A stretch of DNA of 64,000 nucleotides, taken from assembly GCA_035552775.1 (NCBI GenBank), contig DASZKW010000096.1, forward strand, positions 11,281 through 75,280. Direction: 5' to 3'. Made by a program: the position numbers and the translations under genes. Within the stretch, counting starts at the first letter, position 1; every line of letters starts with the position of its first letter. The notes below the pieces were generated by a model, which searched no databases, had not been told where the DNA came from, and worked only from the letters and a program-made list of their open reading frames with translations. This DNA is from DASZKW01 sp035552775. Its GTDB lineage: Bacteria > Actinomycetota > Acidimicrobiia > Acidimicrobiales > Palsa-688. Positions 42,459-50,569 of this stretch are shown piece by piece.

Positions 42459-43640
42459 TGAGCATCGCGACGTTGACGCCGGCGGACGACCTTCGGGTGC
42501 AGCTCGTGAATCATCGCGACGGGCGGCGCTCCTACGTGGTGCTCGACATGGCCACGGGTTCTGTCCACGCCCGAGCTGAGCGGTTCCTGGCTCCCTTCAG
42601 CGAAGGAACCCAGCGGACCTACGCCTACCATCTCATCGATCACCTGCGCTGGCTCGCGACCATCGGACATGTCGAGGACACGATCACCATCGACGAGCTG
42701 AGGCGATACATGGCGCTTTGCGGAGCCGAGCATCCCGGGCCGCTGGGAGTGCCGTGGCGAGAGCGACCTTTGGGAGAGGCGGCGCTCGGGGTGCGGGCGA
42801 CCTGCCTCAAGAACTACTACCTCGACCTCACGACGAGGGAGGACGTCAACGGCCCGCTCCGCTCCGCCCTCTCCGAGCGCCGGCTGGCCAACAGCCGCGA
42901 CCGGAACCGATCCGCCCTGGGGCATCTCACGACTTCCGTGGCTTCGAACCCGCTATCACGGGGCGCCTCGCCGAAGAGGCACCCGCGCATGCTCCCGGAC
43001 GGGACGCGCGACGCCATGCTCGACGGCGTCCGCACCGCCCGCGACCGGATGATCGTGACTTGGCTCAGCGACTCGGGCATGCGGATCGGGGAGCTGTGCG
43101 GGCTGTCGTTCTGCGACATCCACCTCCGCCGGGACCATCCCTGCGGCGAGCGCAACGGCCCTCACGTCCACATCGTGAAGCGGCGCAACTCGAATGGTGC
43201 CAGTGCCAAGACCGGGTCAGCGGCGAGGATCATCGACGGCGTCATCACCGGCGGCGCGGTCCGGCGGGCCAGCCCGGCAATGGTCGACACGTACCACGAG
43301 TACCTGGCCGAGAACTACCACCGGGTGCGGTCCTTGGCCCAGACCGACCTCGTCCTCGTCCACCTCGCCGGCCCGACCGCGGGCCAGCCCCTCGGCACCC
43401 ACGGCGCCCGCCAGATGATCGAGCGTGCCGGCCGGTGGGCCGGACTGGGCCTGGTGAAGCCTCACGCCTTCCGCCACACCTGGGCCACCGCGCTCCGAGG
43501 CCACCGGCGGCAACACCAAGGCCGTGGCCGACGAGGGCGGCTGGTCGAGCTCCCGGACCGTCGAGGAGACCTACGCCCACCTGGCCGGCGACCCGACGCT
43601 GGAAGCGGCGCTGGAGAAGATCTGGGGCCAGAGCACGTGA
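42458..43640 (+). pseudogene. tnpA: tnpA-like tyrosine recombinase with a one-base frameshift
   Basis: About 393 residues if repaired. It has an N-terminal SAM-like core-binding domain ('SEGTQRTYAYHLIDHLRWLA') and a catalytic domain with the first Arg in 'SDSGMRIGELCGLSFCDI' and box II 'HAFRHTWATAL'. At 43493-43497 one extra base (C in CTCCGAG) shifts the frame. In the other frame the end 'GGNTKAVADEGGWSSSRTVE', then 'ETYAHLAGD' holds the catalytic Tyr, and the TGA at 43638 overlaps the tnpB GTG. Without repair the frame has no stop and runs into tnpB in phase, which would give one 1,243-residue polypeptide. Whether this is mutation, sequencing error or a real fusion cannot be told here. Confidence 0.8.
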
Positions 43641-46189
43641 CCAGCGTGCCGTCTCGGCTCACCTCCGTCGACGACCTGTTCCGTCTCGGACCTCTTGGCC
43701 GTTTCGAGGCGCTGATCGCCGGCCCGAACTTCGACGACTACCTCCGCGCCGAGCCGATCGCCTTCGAGCGGGCCCATCCGATCTACGGCACCACCTGTGG
43801 CGTCCCGGCATGCGCCATGCACAGCACCCAGGCCGAGTGGTGGTGCACGCGGCACTCCCACGCCCGGCGCGACGCCCAACGCCAAGGGATTGGTGAGGCC
43901 GAGTGGCTGGCCGGCGCGGTTCCCTTCCCGCCCAAGAGGCGCCCGAGCGACGGCCGACGACCGGCGTGCCGGTTCTGCCCGGACCGCGACGCCACCGTCC
44001 GAGACCTGTGCCGCCAGCATGAGATGCGCCTGTTCCACGCTCGACGACGGACGGACTTCGAGGAGGCGGCGTGGATCGCGGCCCAGGTGGCCTTCCCTGG
44101 TGCGGGCGACTGCCGAGTGCAGGACTGCCCCAGGCGCGCTGAAAACAAGCCGTCCCTGTGCCCCAACCACCGCAAGGCGTGGGTCATGGCCGGCCAGCCC
44201 GACGGTCTCGACATGGAGCGGTGGCTGCTGAAGCGAAGCGGCTACCCCGTTGCCGGGTTGGTGCAACTCGGCGGGCTCCAGCCGCTGGTCGCCGCCGAGA
44301 TCCGCTATGCATTGTGGACGCACACGAAGAGCGCGGCGCCGGCACGGTGGCACCCGATGTGGTTGCGGCGCCTGGCCAAGTCCTGCCGTGAGCGCGGCGT
44401 CAGCTCCCTGCTCGAGCTCGATCCCAACGACTCGGACTGGACACCGCAGCCGGCCGCGGTGAACCGGATCCTGCGCGACATGCTCAAGGACGTTCGTCCT
44501 GTGCATCACAGCCGGGCCGACACCCGAGCGCTCGGGTACGTCGACACGAACTACTGGGGCTTCCGCTTCCCTGATCGTCGCTCCGCGTTCGACCTCACCG
44601 CTATCTCCCACTGCTGGCTCCGCGACCTGACGTGGGACTTCCTGGCCAGCCTGCTCGACGGCGCCCAGCGTCCTCGCACCCAGGGCCCGGTCGAGCAGGT
44701 CCGCCGGTCGATGGTGTGCTTCAGCACCTACCTGACCGACTGCAATCCGCAGCGGGGGGCCGAGCCCAGTGCGCTCTCTGAGTCGACGGCGCGGGAGTTC
44801 GTCGCCGACCTCAGGCGCTGCGTCTCCAACGGCGACCCGGTGCGTGGGGTGTTCAACGTCAACGGCAGCCCGTCGATCGCGACTGAGACGACCTACTCGC
44901 TGACGATGAACGCCCTGCGCCGGGTGATGCGCTGGGCGATGGACTCGGGCACGGCGGCGACACTTGGGCTCCCACGAGAGTTCATCGTCGCCATCCCCTT
45001 CGGTGGTGCCCCGTCCTTCAAGAACCCCCGGCCGTTTACCGATCCGGTCCTGCGGGAGCTGAGCGACCCGGCGAACATCGCCGTGTTGGCTGAGATGGAC
45101 GGCCGCGACACCGGTTTGGCCGACATCTGGTCCATCCAGGTCCGCTGTGGCCGCCGCATTGGTGAGGTCGTCAAACTTCGCCTCGACTGCGTGGGTGAGC
45201 ACCTCGGCCGGACGTGGCTGTGGGTCGACATGACCAAGGTCGGCAAGCTCGACTACGCCGTGCAGGTCCCCCGCGACGTCTATGACCTGGTCCGCGCTCG
45301 CCAGGTCAAGACCATCGAGCGCTTCCGGCTCCGCCACGGGGTCGAGCCCACGGCCGCCCAGCGACGGGTGATCGCCCTGTTCCCGAGCCCGGTCACGAAC
45401 CCGACCTTCGTGCGCTCGATCTCGTCGTCGAAGTTCGGCGTCACGTTCAAGGCGTGGATCGACTCGGACCGCATCAGCCTGCCCGGCCACACCACCCACC
45501 AGGCCCGCCACACCCTGGCCACCCGGCTGGTGAACGCCGGCGCCAGCATGACGCATGTCAAGCGGGTCCTCGGCCACGTCTCGGAGCGGATGGGCGATTC
45601 CTACGTCCTCATCGCTGGTTCCCAGGTCGAGCCCTACCTGCAGCAGGTGTGGGTCACGGGCCCCGGCAACGCCAGGCCGGGAGAGGTCGTCCTCACTCCC
45701 ACCGATGCAGAGCGGAGCACGGCCGAGAAGCTGATGGTCGACCTGGCCGCCATCCCCACCGAGCACGGCCTGTGCACCTACAAGCCCGTCGTCGGTGGCT
45801 TCGACTGCCCCTTCGAGCGCCGCTGCGAGTCCTGTGAGCATTTCGTCATCACCGGGGCCGACTACGGCTACTGGAAGCGCCAGGAGCAGCGATGGGCGGC
45901 CATGGCCGAAGGCGCTCCCGACGAGAGCGCCCGCGAGTACATCTACGGGGCCTTCGAGCGCAGCTCCCAGGCCCTGGCCGGTCTGGAGAAGGCGCTGCTC
46001 TGCCTGGGTCTTCTCGACGACGCCAAAACCCTCGACCTTCGCAGCCCCCATCAGGACTTCTTCAGCCCCATCTGGGCCCAGGGATGGCGGGCCGGCGACC
46101 TGGTGGAGATCGGTGGTGGCAGGACCACTGACGGGTCTCGGGGCTCGTCGGAGGCGGCCGACGACGACGAGACGAGGGCCGCGTCATGA
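43637..46189 (+). CDS. tnpB: tnpB-like tyrosine recombinase with N-terminal zinc-finger-like repeats
   Basis: This is an 850-residue integrase. The N-terminal about 180 residues have three Cys/His clusters ('CGVPACAMH' with 'WWCTRHSH', 'CRFCPDRD' with 'LCRQHE', 'CRVQDCPRR' with 'LCPNHR') that look like repeated zinc knuckles. The catalytic domain (about residues 470-660) has Arg in 'IQVRCGRRIGEVVKLRLDC', Lys in 'TKVGKLDYAV', box II 'HTTHQARHTLATRLV', 'VLGHVSERMGDSY' with the nucleophile Tyr. A Cys-rich end ('GGFDCPFERRCESCEHF') follows. In Tn554, TnpA and TnpB act together in integration and excision. GTG 43637 overlaps the tnpA stop; it overlaps tnpC by 4 bp. Confidence 0.88.
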   Translation: MTSVPSRLTSVDDLFRLGPLGRFEALIAGPNFDDYLRAEPIAFERAHPIYGTTCGVPACAMHSTQAEWWCTRHSHARRDAQRQGIGEAEWLAGAVPFPPKRRPSDGRRPACRFCPDRDATVRDLCRQHEMRLFHARRRTDFEEAAWIAAQVAFPGAGDCRVQDCPRRAENKPSLCPNHRKAWVMAGQPDGLDMERWLLKRSGYPVAGLVQLGGLQPLVAAEIRYALWTHTKSAAPARWHPMWLRRLAKSCRERGVSSLLELDPNDSDWTPQPAAVNRILRDMLKDVRPVHHSRADTRALGYVDTNYWGFRFPDRRSAFDLTAISHCWLRDLTWDFLASLLDGAQRPRTQGPVEQVRRSMVCFSTYLTDCNPQRGAEPSALSESTAREFVADLRRCVSNGDPVRGVFNVNGSPSIATETTYSLTMNALRRVMRWAMDSGTAATLGLPREFIVAIPFGGAPSFKNPRPFTDPVLRELSDPANIAVLAEMDGRDTGLADIWSIQVRCGRRIGEVVKLRLDCVGEHLGRTWLWVDMTKVGKLDYAVQVPRDVYDLVRARQVKTIERFRLRHGVEPTAAQRRVIALFPSPVTNPTFVRSISSSKFGVTFKAWIDSDRISLPGHTTHQARHTLATRLVNAGASMTHVKRVLGHVSERMGDSYVLIAGSQVEPYLQQVWVTGPGNARPGEVVLTPTDAERSTAEKLMVDLAAIPTEHGLCTYKPVVGGFDCPFERRCESCEHFVITGADYGYWKRQEQRWAAMAEGAPDESAREYIYGAFERSSQALAGLEKALLCLGLLDDAKTLDLRSPHQDFFSPIWAQGWRAGDLVEIGGGRTTDGSRGSSEAADDDETRAAS

Positions 46190-46785
46190 TCGTCGCCACC
46201 ACCCAGCAGGCGGCGACGCGGCCGAGGCCGGAGCTGGCCATCGACGCCCGGCGCCGGGAGGCCACGGCCAAGGTCGCCTCGGTCGAGAAGGCCGTCAAGC
46301 TGCTCGGCCGAACGGGCGCGCCGATCACCCGGGCGGCCGTGGGACAGCTGGCCGGGGTCTCCCGGTCGTTCACCTACGAGAACGCCCAGGCCCGGTCGAT
46401 TATCGCCGCCGCCCAGGCTCGGACTCAGGCCCGGGCAGAGGCCAGGCCTGAGACGCTGACCGCTCAGCAGGAAGCCTCCTGGCGCGAACGGGCTCTCAAC
46501 GCCGAGGAGGAGGTGCGCAGGCTCCGCCAGGAGCTGACGACCCAACGCCGCCTCGTGAGCGACCTGATGGGCCAGCTGCGGGAGCCCGACGGCACCTGGA
46601 TCGAGCAGGACCGGGAGCGTCTCCGCAACGAGAACGAGCTGCTGTGCTCGGAGCGGAACCAACTCCTGCGTGAACGCAACGAGCTTCAGCGCAGGCTCGA
46701 CGGTGCGCGGGCGAACGTGTCCCGGCTCAGCGAGCGCAAGGTCACCGAGCTGTTCCCCGATGGCCCGGGCAAGCCAAGGCCATGA
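46186..46785 (+). CDS. tnpC: TnpC-like (DUF6262-type) coiled-coil protein
   Basis: This is a 199-residue protein that starts with an HTH-like segment ('AVKLLGRTGAPITRAAVGQL', 'AGVSRSFTYENAQARSII') and continues as a long charged coiled coil ('EEVRRLRQELTTQRRLV', 'ERLRNENELLCSERNQLLRE'). Small proteins of this kind end the tnpABC operon of Tn554-type elements; TnpC of Tn554 stimulates transposition and affects orientation. The ATG overlaps tnpB (ATGA). Confidence 0.82.
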   Translation: MIVATTQQAATRPRPELAIDARRREATAKVASVEKAVKLLGRTGAPITRAAVGQLAGVSRSFTYENAQARSIIAAAQARTQARAEARPETLTAQQEASWRERALNAEEEVRRLRQELTTQRRLVSDLMGQLREPDGTWIEQDRERLRNENELLCSERNQLLRERNELQRRLDGARANVSRLSERKVTELFPDGPGKPRP

Positions 46786-46846
46786 ACCGCCGACGCCGAG
46801 AGGCCCGCCGCGATCACCGACCGTGCCGTGGTCGTCGGCTCGACCG

Positions 46847-48202
46847 GTGAACTTGTTCGAGCACGGACTTGAAGGGCAGCTCCGGTCGCGGGGGCCGCTG
46901 GCCAGCCGGTTGCGTCCGAAGCGCCTGGACGACGTCCTGGGACAGGACCATCTCCTTGGTCCCAAGGGAGCGCTGCGAGCCTTGGTCGAGGCTCGGCGGC
47001 TGACCTCGATCATCCTGTGGGGGCCGGCGGGCACGGGCAAGACGACGATCGCCCGGCTGCTGGCCGAGGCCGTCGGCGCCGAGTTCGAGTCCCTGAGCGC
47101 GGTCAGCGCGGGGGTGAAGGACGTGCGGGCGGCGGCCGAACAGGCCAGGACTCGACTGGCCCAGAACGGCGTGCCGACCGTCCTGCTGCTCGACGAGGTC
47201 CACCGGTTCTCCAAGTCCCAGCAGGACGCGCTTCTGCCGAGCGTCGAGGACGGGATCCTCACCCTGGTGGGCGCCACTACCGAGAACCCGTTCTTCGAGG
47301 TGAACGGCCCGCTGCTCAGCCGCTCCACCCTGTTCCGCCTCGAGCCCCTCGACCGCCGGGCGCTACGGGCCCTCCTCGAGCGGGGTCTGGCCGCCGAGGG
47401 CGGGACCATCGACGAAGACGCCGCCGAGGCGATCATCGACTCCGTAGACGGCGACGGCCGCGCCCTGCTCACCACCTTGGAGGTGGCTCTCGCTGTCTCC
47501 GGCAAGGACCGGCATGTGAGCGTCGGCGACGTGGAGCGGGCCAGGACCACCCGGGCACTCACCTGGGGCCGCGACGAGCACTACGACGTGACCAGCGCCT
47601 TCATCAAGTCCATCCGCGGCTCGGACCCCGACGCCGGCCTGCACTGGCTGGCCCGGATGATCGTGGCCGGCGAGGACCCCCGCTACATCTCCCGGCGCCT
47701 GGTCATCTTGGCCAGCGAGGACGTGGGCATGGCCGACCCGACCAGCCTGCTCGTCGCCACCGCCGCGGCGCAGGCCGTCGAGTACGTGGGGTTGCCTGAG
47801 GCCCAGCTCAACTTGGCCCAGGCGGTGGTGCACCTGGCCACCGCCCCCAAGTCCAACCGCACTGCCCTCGGCATCTGGAAGGCCCTGGAGGACGTGCGGT
47901 CCCGGCCGGCCAGAGCGGTGCCCCCACACTTGCGTGACGCCCACTACGACGGCGCCTGGCGCATCGGCCACGGTGCCGGCTACCGCTACCCCCACGATGA
48001 CCCCCGAGGCTGGGTCGAGCAGGACTATCTCCCCGACGAGCTCGCTAGCACCCGCTACTACCAGCCCTCCGAGCACGGCTACGAACGAACCCTGACACTT
48101 GAGTCACCCCAGCCCAAGCCATACGAGCGGTGCTCGAAGACTTCACCTGATGAGCCGCATAGTGGGGGGCGCTCGGGCTCCTTGGCTAGTCCAGAGGTGT
48201 GA
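46847..48202 (+). CDS. rarA: RarA/MgsA AAA+ ATPase carried by the element (replacement copy)
   Basis: This 451-residue intact frame encodes a full RarA: Walker A 'WGPAGTGKTTIARLL', Walker B 'VLLLDEVHRFSK', sensor 'GATTENPFFEVNGPLLSR', then the C-terminal tetramer region 'SIRGSDPDAGLHWLARMIVA' and 'GLPEAQLNLAQAVVHLATAP'. Compared by eye with the native 5' fragment it has about 14 differences in 116 residues, so it is an orthologue from a related lineage, not a recent duplicate. Similarity begins at the GTG and stops after 'PSEHGYER', roughly ten codons before the native end; about 33 unrelated residues follow. It probably replaces the disrupted host function. It may be read from the tnpABC promoter; no own promoter is clear. 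Confidence 0.92.
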   Translation: MNLFEHGLEGQLRSRGPLASRLRPKRLDDVLGQDHLLGPKGALRALVEARRLTSIILWGPAGTGKTTIARLLAEAVGAEFESLSAVSAGVKDVRAAAEQARTRLAQNGVPTVLLLDEVHRFSKSQQDALLPSVEDGILTLVGATTENPFFEVNGPLLSRSTLFRLEPLDRRALRALLERGLAAEGGTIDEDAAEAIIDSVDGDGRALLTTLEVALAVSGKDRHVSVGDVERARTTRALTWGRDEHYDVTSAFIKSIRGSDPDAGLHWLARMIVAGEDPRYISRRLVILASEDVGMADPTSLLVATAAAQAVEYVGLPEAQLNLAQAVVHLATAPKSNRTALGIWKALEDVRSRPARAVPPHLRDAHYDGAWRIGHGAGYRYPHDDPRGWVEQDYLPDELASTRYYQPSEHGYERTLTLESPQPKPYERCSKTSPDEPHSGGRSGSLASPEV

Positions 48203-48279
48203 ATGAGGCCCTTGACAACTGCCGGTCGCGGCGCGACGCTCGCAGGCGGCGTCTCTGAGTTGACGTCGCAGCGGGAGGG

Positions 48280-48864
48280 GTGAGGATATTGTTGCTCAAG
48301 CCGTCACTTCGGAGTCGTAGGTCGCGAAGCTCAATCGTCCTTGTTGTGATGGTTGCCGCAAGCCTCTTCGCGGCGTCGCCAGCAAGCGCGTCTCCATCCA
48401 ACTTGAAGCCGACCCCGGCCCCGACACCCACGTGGCACTATGTCACCTTCAAGCTGCCGGCGATTTCGGGCCCGGGGCGCCCGGCAGCGCCGACGATCAA
48501 CGAGACGTGCGGGTGGAGTCCGACATACGTGGACCAGGCCGGGCGCTCAGCGACCACTGCTGGCTTTGTCTATGGCGGAATAGATGCGAACTGTACGCCA
48601 GAGCCACTTCTGATGGAGTTCGAGGGGTGCATCCAGCATTCCAATGGGCCTTACGGACCTTGGTACGACGATGCTGACTCATGCGGGTCGCAACTCGATG
48701 GCCCGACAAATAACGGCACCAGCCTGTTCGTGCATAACTGCTACCTTCCTGGCGAGTTGTGGTACTACAGATCGCACGGTACGACTGGCGTCGAGTACGA
48801 CGGGCAGTACATCGAACTCTACCCAGGCCCCACGGGAGGGCCGGCGAGCATCTACGCTTGCTGA
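48280..48864 (+). CDS. Exported protein of unknown function (element cargo)
   Basis: This 194-residue protein has a signal peptide: basic 'KPSLRSRRSRSS', hydrophobic 'IVLVVMVAASLFAA' and an AxA-type cleavage site in 'SPASASPS'. The mature part is rich in Gly, Pro, Tyr and Trp with six Cys, suggesting disulfides outside the cell ('INETCGWSPTY', 'GIDANCTPE', 'MEFEGCIQHS', 'DADSCGSQLDG', 'LFVHNCYLPGELWYY', final 'IYAC'). No family is recognised. Base composition is clearly lower in GC than the surroundings, so this cargo has a different origin. The start is uncertain: GTG 48280 sits directly after GGGAGGG, and TTG 48289 would have better spacing. Confidence 0.65.
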   Translation: MRILLLKPSLRSRRSRSSIVLVVMVAASLFAASPASASPSNLKPTPAPTPTWHYVTFKLPAISGPGRPAAPTINETCGWSPTYVDQAGRSATTAGFVYGGIDANCTPEPLLMEFEGCIQHSNGPYGPWYDDADSCGSQLDGPTNNGTSLFVHNCYLPGELWYYRSHGTTGVEYDGQYIELYPGPTGGPASIYAC

Positions 48865-48922
48865 CAGCTGCTTTGGACTTACTGGTAGCAGCTCCCGGTT
48901 TCAACCTCTAGCCGCATCGGCG

Positions 48923-49177
48923 ATGGAAGAGGTAGTCGCCACAGCAGATGTCTGCAAGCAACTCGGAATAAGTTTGCGGCAGCTACACCAATTGATCACC
49001 GACTTAGGTATCGAGATGAAGCGTCAAGGGAGGCTTGTAGGCCTTAGGGCGACGGACATCGAGCGAGTCCGGCGAACGCTGCCCCCCGACTACGGCGGCC
49101 CCGACCCCGGAGGTTCAGTGGTGCCGCGTCGACCGGTGCCGTCTAACCCTGCCGGTGGGGCGAAAAGGTACGAGTGA
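48923..49177 (+). CDS. Small helix-turn-helix protein (MerR/excisionase-like)
   Basis: This 84-residue protein has a winged-helix-like segment 'VATADVCKQLGISLRQLHQL', 'ITDLGIEMKRQGRLVGLRAT', 'DIERVRR', the pattern of MerR-type/HTH_17 DNA-binding domains that often form excisionases or element regulators. A Pro/Gly-rich tail follows. Near the right end of the element it could direct excision or repress tnp genes. ATG 48923 is the best start. GC is lower than in host genes. Confidence 0.6.
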   Translation: MEEVVATADVCKQLGISLRQLHQLITDLGIEMKRQGRLVGLRATDIERVRRTLPPDYGGPDPGGSVVPRRPVPSNPAGGAKRYE

Positions 49178-49403
49178 AAGCGGGACGGGCCGGGGCGGCA
49201 AGGTGCCTCTGAAGCTACGGAAGGGCTTCTCGGCGACACACCCCTGCTCAAGGGCGTAAGCCGCTCATACGTTCCCGGCTTCGACTACGAGAGCCTGCGG
49301 TGAAGAAAAGGGGGTTATCGTGACAACCATGTGCACCACACCGACCGCGTCCTCTGCCTGGGAGAATGAGTTCGCCGATGCCGAAGCGAGCAGTGAATGT
49401 GAC
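49178..49403 (+). other. Right end of the element, with a start signal reading into the rarA 3' half
   Basis: No complete gene is seen in these 226 bp. Near the end, AAAAGGGGG (49306-49314) lies 5 nt before GTG 49320, which opens 28 element codons that run in frame into the native rarA 3' part. The last element bases are GTGAATGTGAC-type sequence ending in the GAC shared with the left junction. Confidence 0.6.
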
Positions 49404-50342
49404 GAGGTTCACCGTTTCTCCAAGTCGCAGCAGGACGCGCTGCTCCCCAGCGTCGAGGACGGCACCTTGACCCTGGTGGGCGCCACCACCGAGAACCCGT
49501 TTTTCGAGGTGAACGGCCCGTTGCTCAGCCGCTCCACCCTGTTCCGCCTCGAGCCCCTCGACCACCGGGCCCTGCGCACGCTGCTCGACCGGGGCCTCGA
49601 GGCCGAGGGAGGCACCATCGACGCCCCCGCCGCCGATGCGATCGTCGATTCCGTCGACGGCGACGGACGCGCCCTGCTCACCACCCTCGAGGTGGCGCTG
49701 GCCATCGCCGGCGACGGTCAGCACGTGAGCGTCGACGACGTCGAGCGGGCGAGGACCACCCGCGCGCTGACATGGAGCAGCGACGACCACTACGACGTCA
49801 TCAGCGCGTTCATCAAGAGCATCCGCGGCGGCGACGCCGACGCCGGCCTGCACTGGCTGGCACGCATGATCGTCGCCGGGGAGGACCCCCGCTTCATCGC
49901 CCGGCGCCTGGTGGTCCTGGCCAGCGAGGACGTCGGGATGGCCGACCCGACGGCCCTGCTCGTCGCCAGCGCCGCCGCCCATGCCGTCGAGTACGTGGGT
50001 CTGCCCGAAGCGCAGCTCAACCTGGCCCAGGCGGTCGTGCACCTGGCTACCGCCCCAAAGTCCAACCGCACCGCCCTCGGGATCTGGCAGGCGCTGGAAG
50101 ACGTGCGATCACGCCCCGCCGGCCCGGTGCCCCCCCACCTTCGCGACAGCCACTACAAGGCTGCGGAGCGCATCGGCCACGGTGTCGGCTACCGCTATCC
50201 CCACGACGACCCCCGTGGGTGGGTCGAGCAGGACCATCTACCCGACGAGCTCGCCGGCAAGCGGTACTACGAGCCGTCCGACCACGGCAACGAACGTGAG
50301 ATCGCACGGCGGTTCCCCCGACCGGGCGTCGAGGATCACTAG
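49404..50342 (+). pseudogene. rarA: Native rarA, 3' fragment (312 codons)
   Basis: This fragment continues from Walker B Glu: 'EVHRFSKSQQDALLPSVEDG', 'GATTENPFFEVNGPLLSR', 'GLHWLARMIVAGEDPRF', and ends 'YYEPSDHGNEREIARRF'. It is followed by the genes that normally lie after rarA in actinobacteria (membrane proteins and alaS). With the GTG at 49320 in the element it forms a 340-residue hybrid frame. Such a protein would keep the sensor and oligomerisation region without Walker A, so it could be inert or interfere with intact RarA assembly. The reading frame is undamaged, which suggests a recent insertion or continued use. Confidence 0.9.
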
Positions 50343-50569
50343 TTCGACTTTCATGCGCCGGTCGTGAACCGGAGCGCGCGCGTTCTGGCGTTGTGCACCG
50401 AAGCGCTCGCGGGCTCTCGTGTTGTGCACACCGGTTGCGCTATAGCGACGCTAACCGTGCATTTCGCCGACCGCAGCGCGCACAACGGTTCACGTCACGC
50501 CGGACCGGGGGCAGACTGCTGACGGCGGGGCCGAGCGGAGCGGGCTGAGGTCTACCGGCGCCGGCCGGT
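50343..50569. other. Intergenic region after rarA
   Basis: These 227 bp hold no gene I can support. Short GTTGTGCAC words recur (near 50390 and 50421). No clear promoter box fits the ATG at 50570. Confidence 0.5.

Larger units (their letters stand above)
42358..49403 (+). mobile_element. Tn554-type element inserted in rarA and carrying its own rarA
   Basis: The interruption of rarA is exact: joining 42357 to 49404 restores ...LLLD|EVHRF... in frame and a 428-residue protein. GAC occurs at both junctions (42355-42357 and 49401-49403), so the crossover could be anywhere in it and no longer duplication is seen. Gene order tnpA-tnpB-tnpC, with two tyrosine recombinases overlapping by 4 bp and a small helical protein, is that of Tn554-like site-specific elements. 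Cargo: full-length rarA, an exported protein and a helix-turn-helix protein. The insertion point is in a highly conserved Walker B codon stretch, a sensible fixed target. Confidence 0.88.

Noticed and set aside
43490..43500. Programmed ribosomal frameshift in tnpA
   Set aside because: The CTC-CGA site has no stop or hungry codon after it and poor re-pairing in the new frame, and no stimulatory structure was evident. A simple one-base insertion or sequencing error explains it better.
42332..46189. One continuous 1,285-codon frame covering both recombinases
   Set aside because: It contains a frameshifted TnpA end. The correct TnpA C-terminus with its catalytic Tyr is in another frame and stops at 43640, where tnpB starts with a GTGA overlap. 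I therefore list a broken tnpA and a separate tnpB.
42010..50342. Simple tandem duplication of rarA or an assembly artefact
   Set aside because: The internal copy is diverged along its whole length, the recombinase operon lies between the halves, and the split halves rejoin in frame at a single codon boundary. This fits site-specific insertion. Reads are still needed to exclude chimerism.
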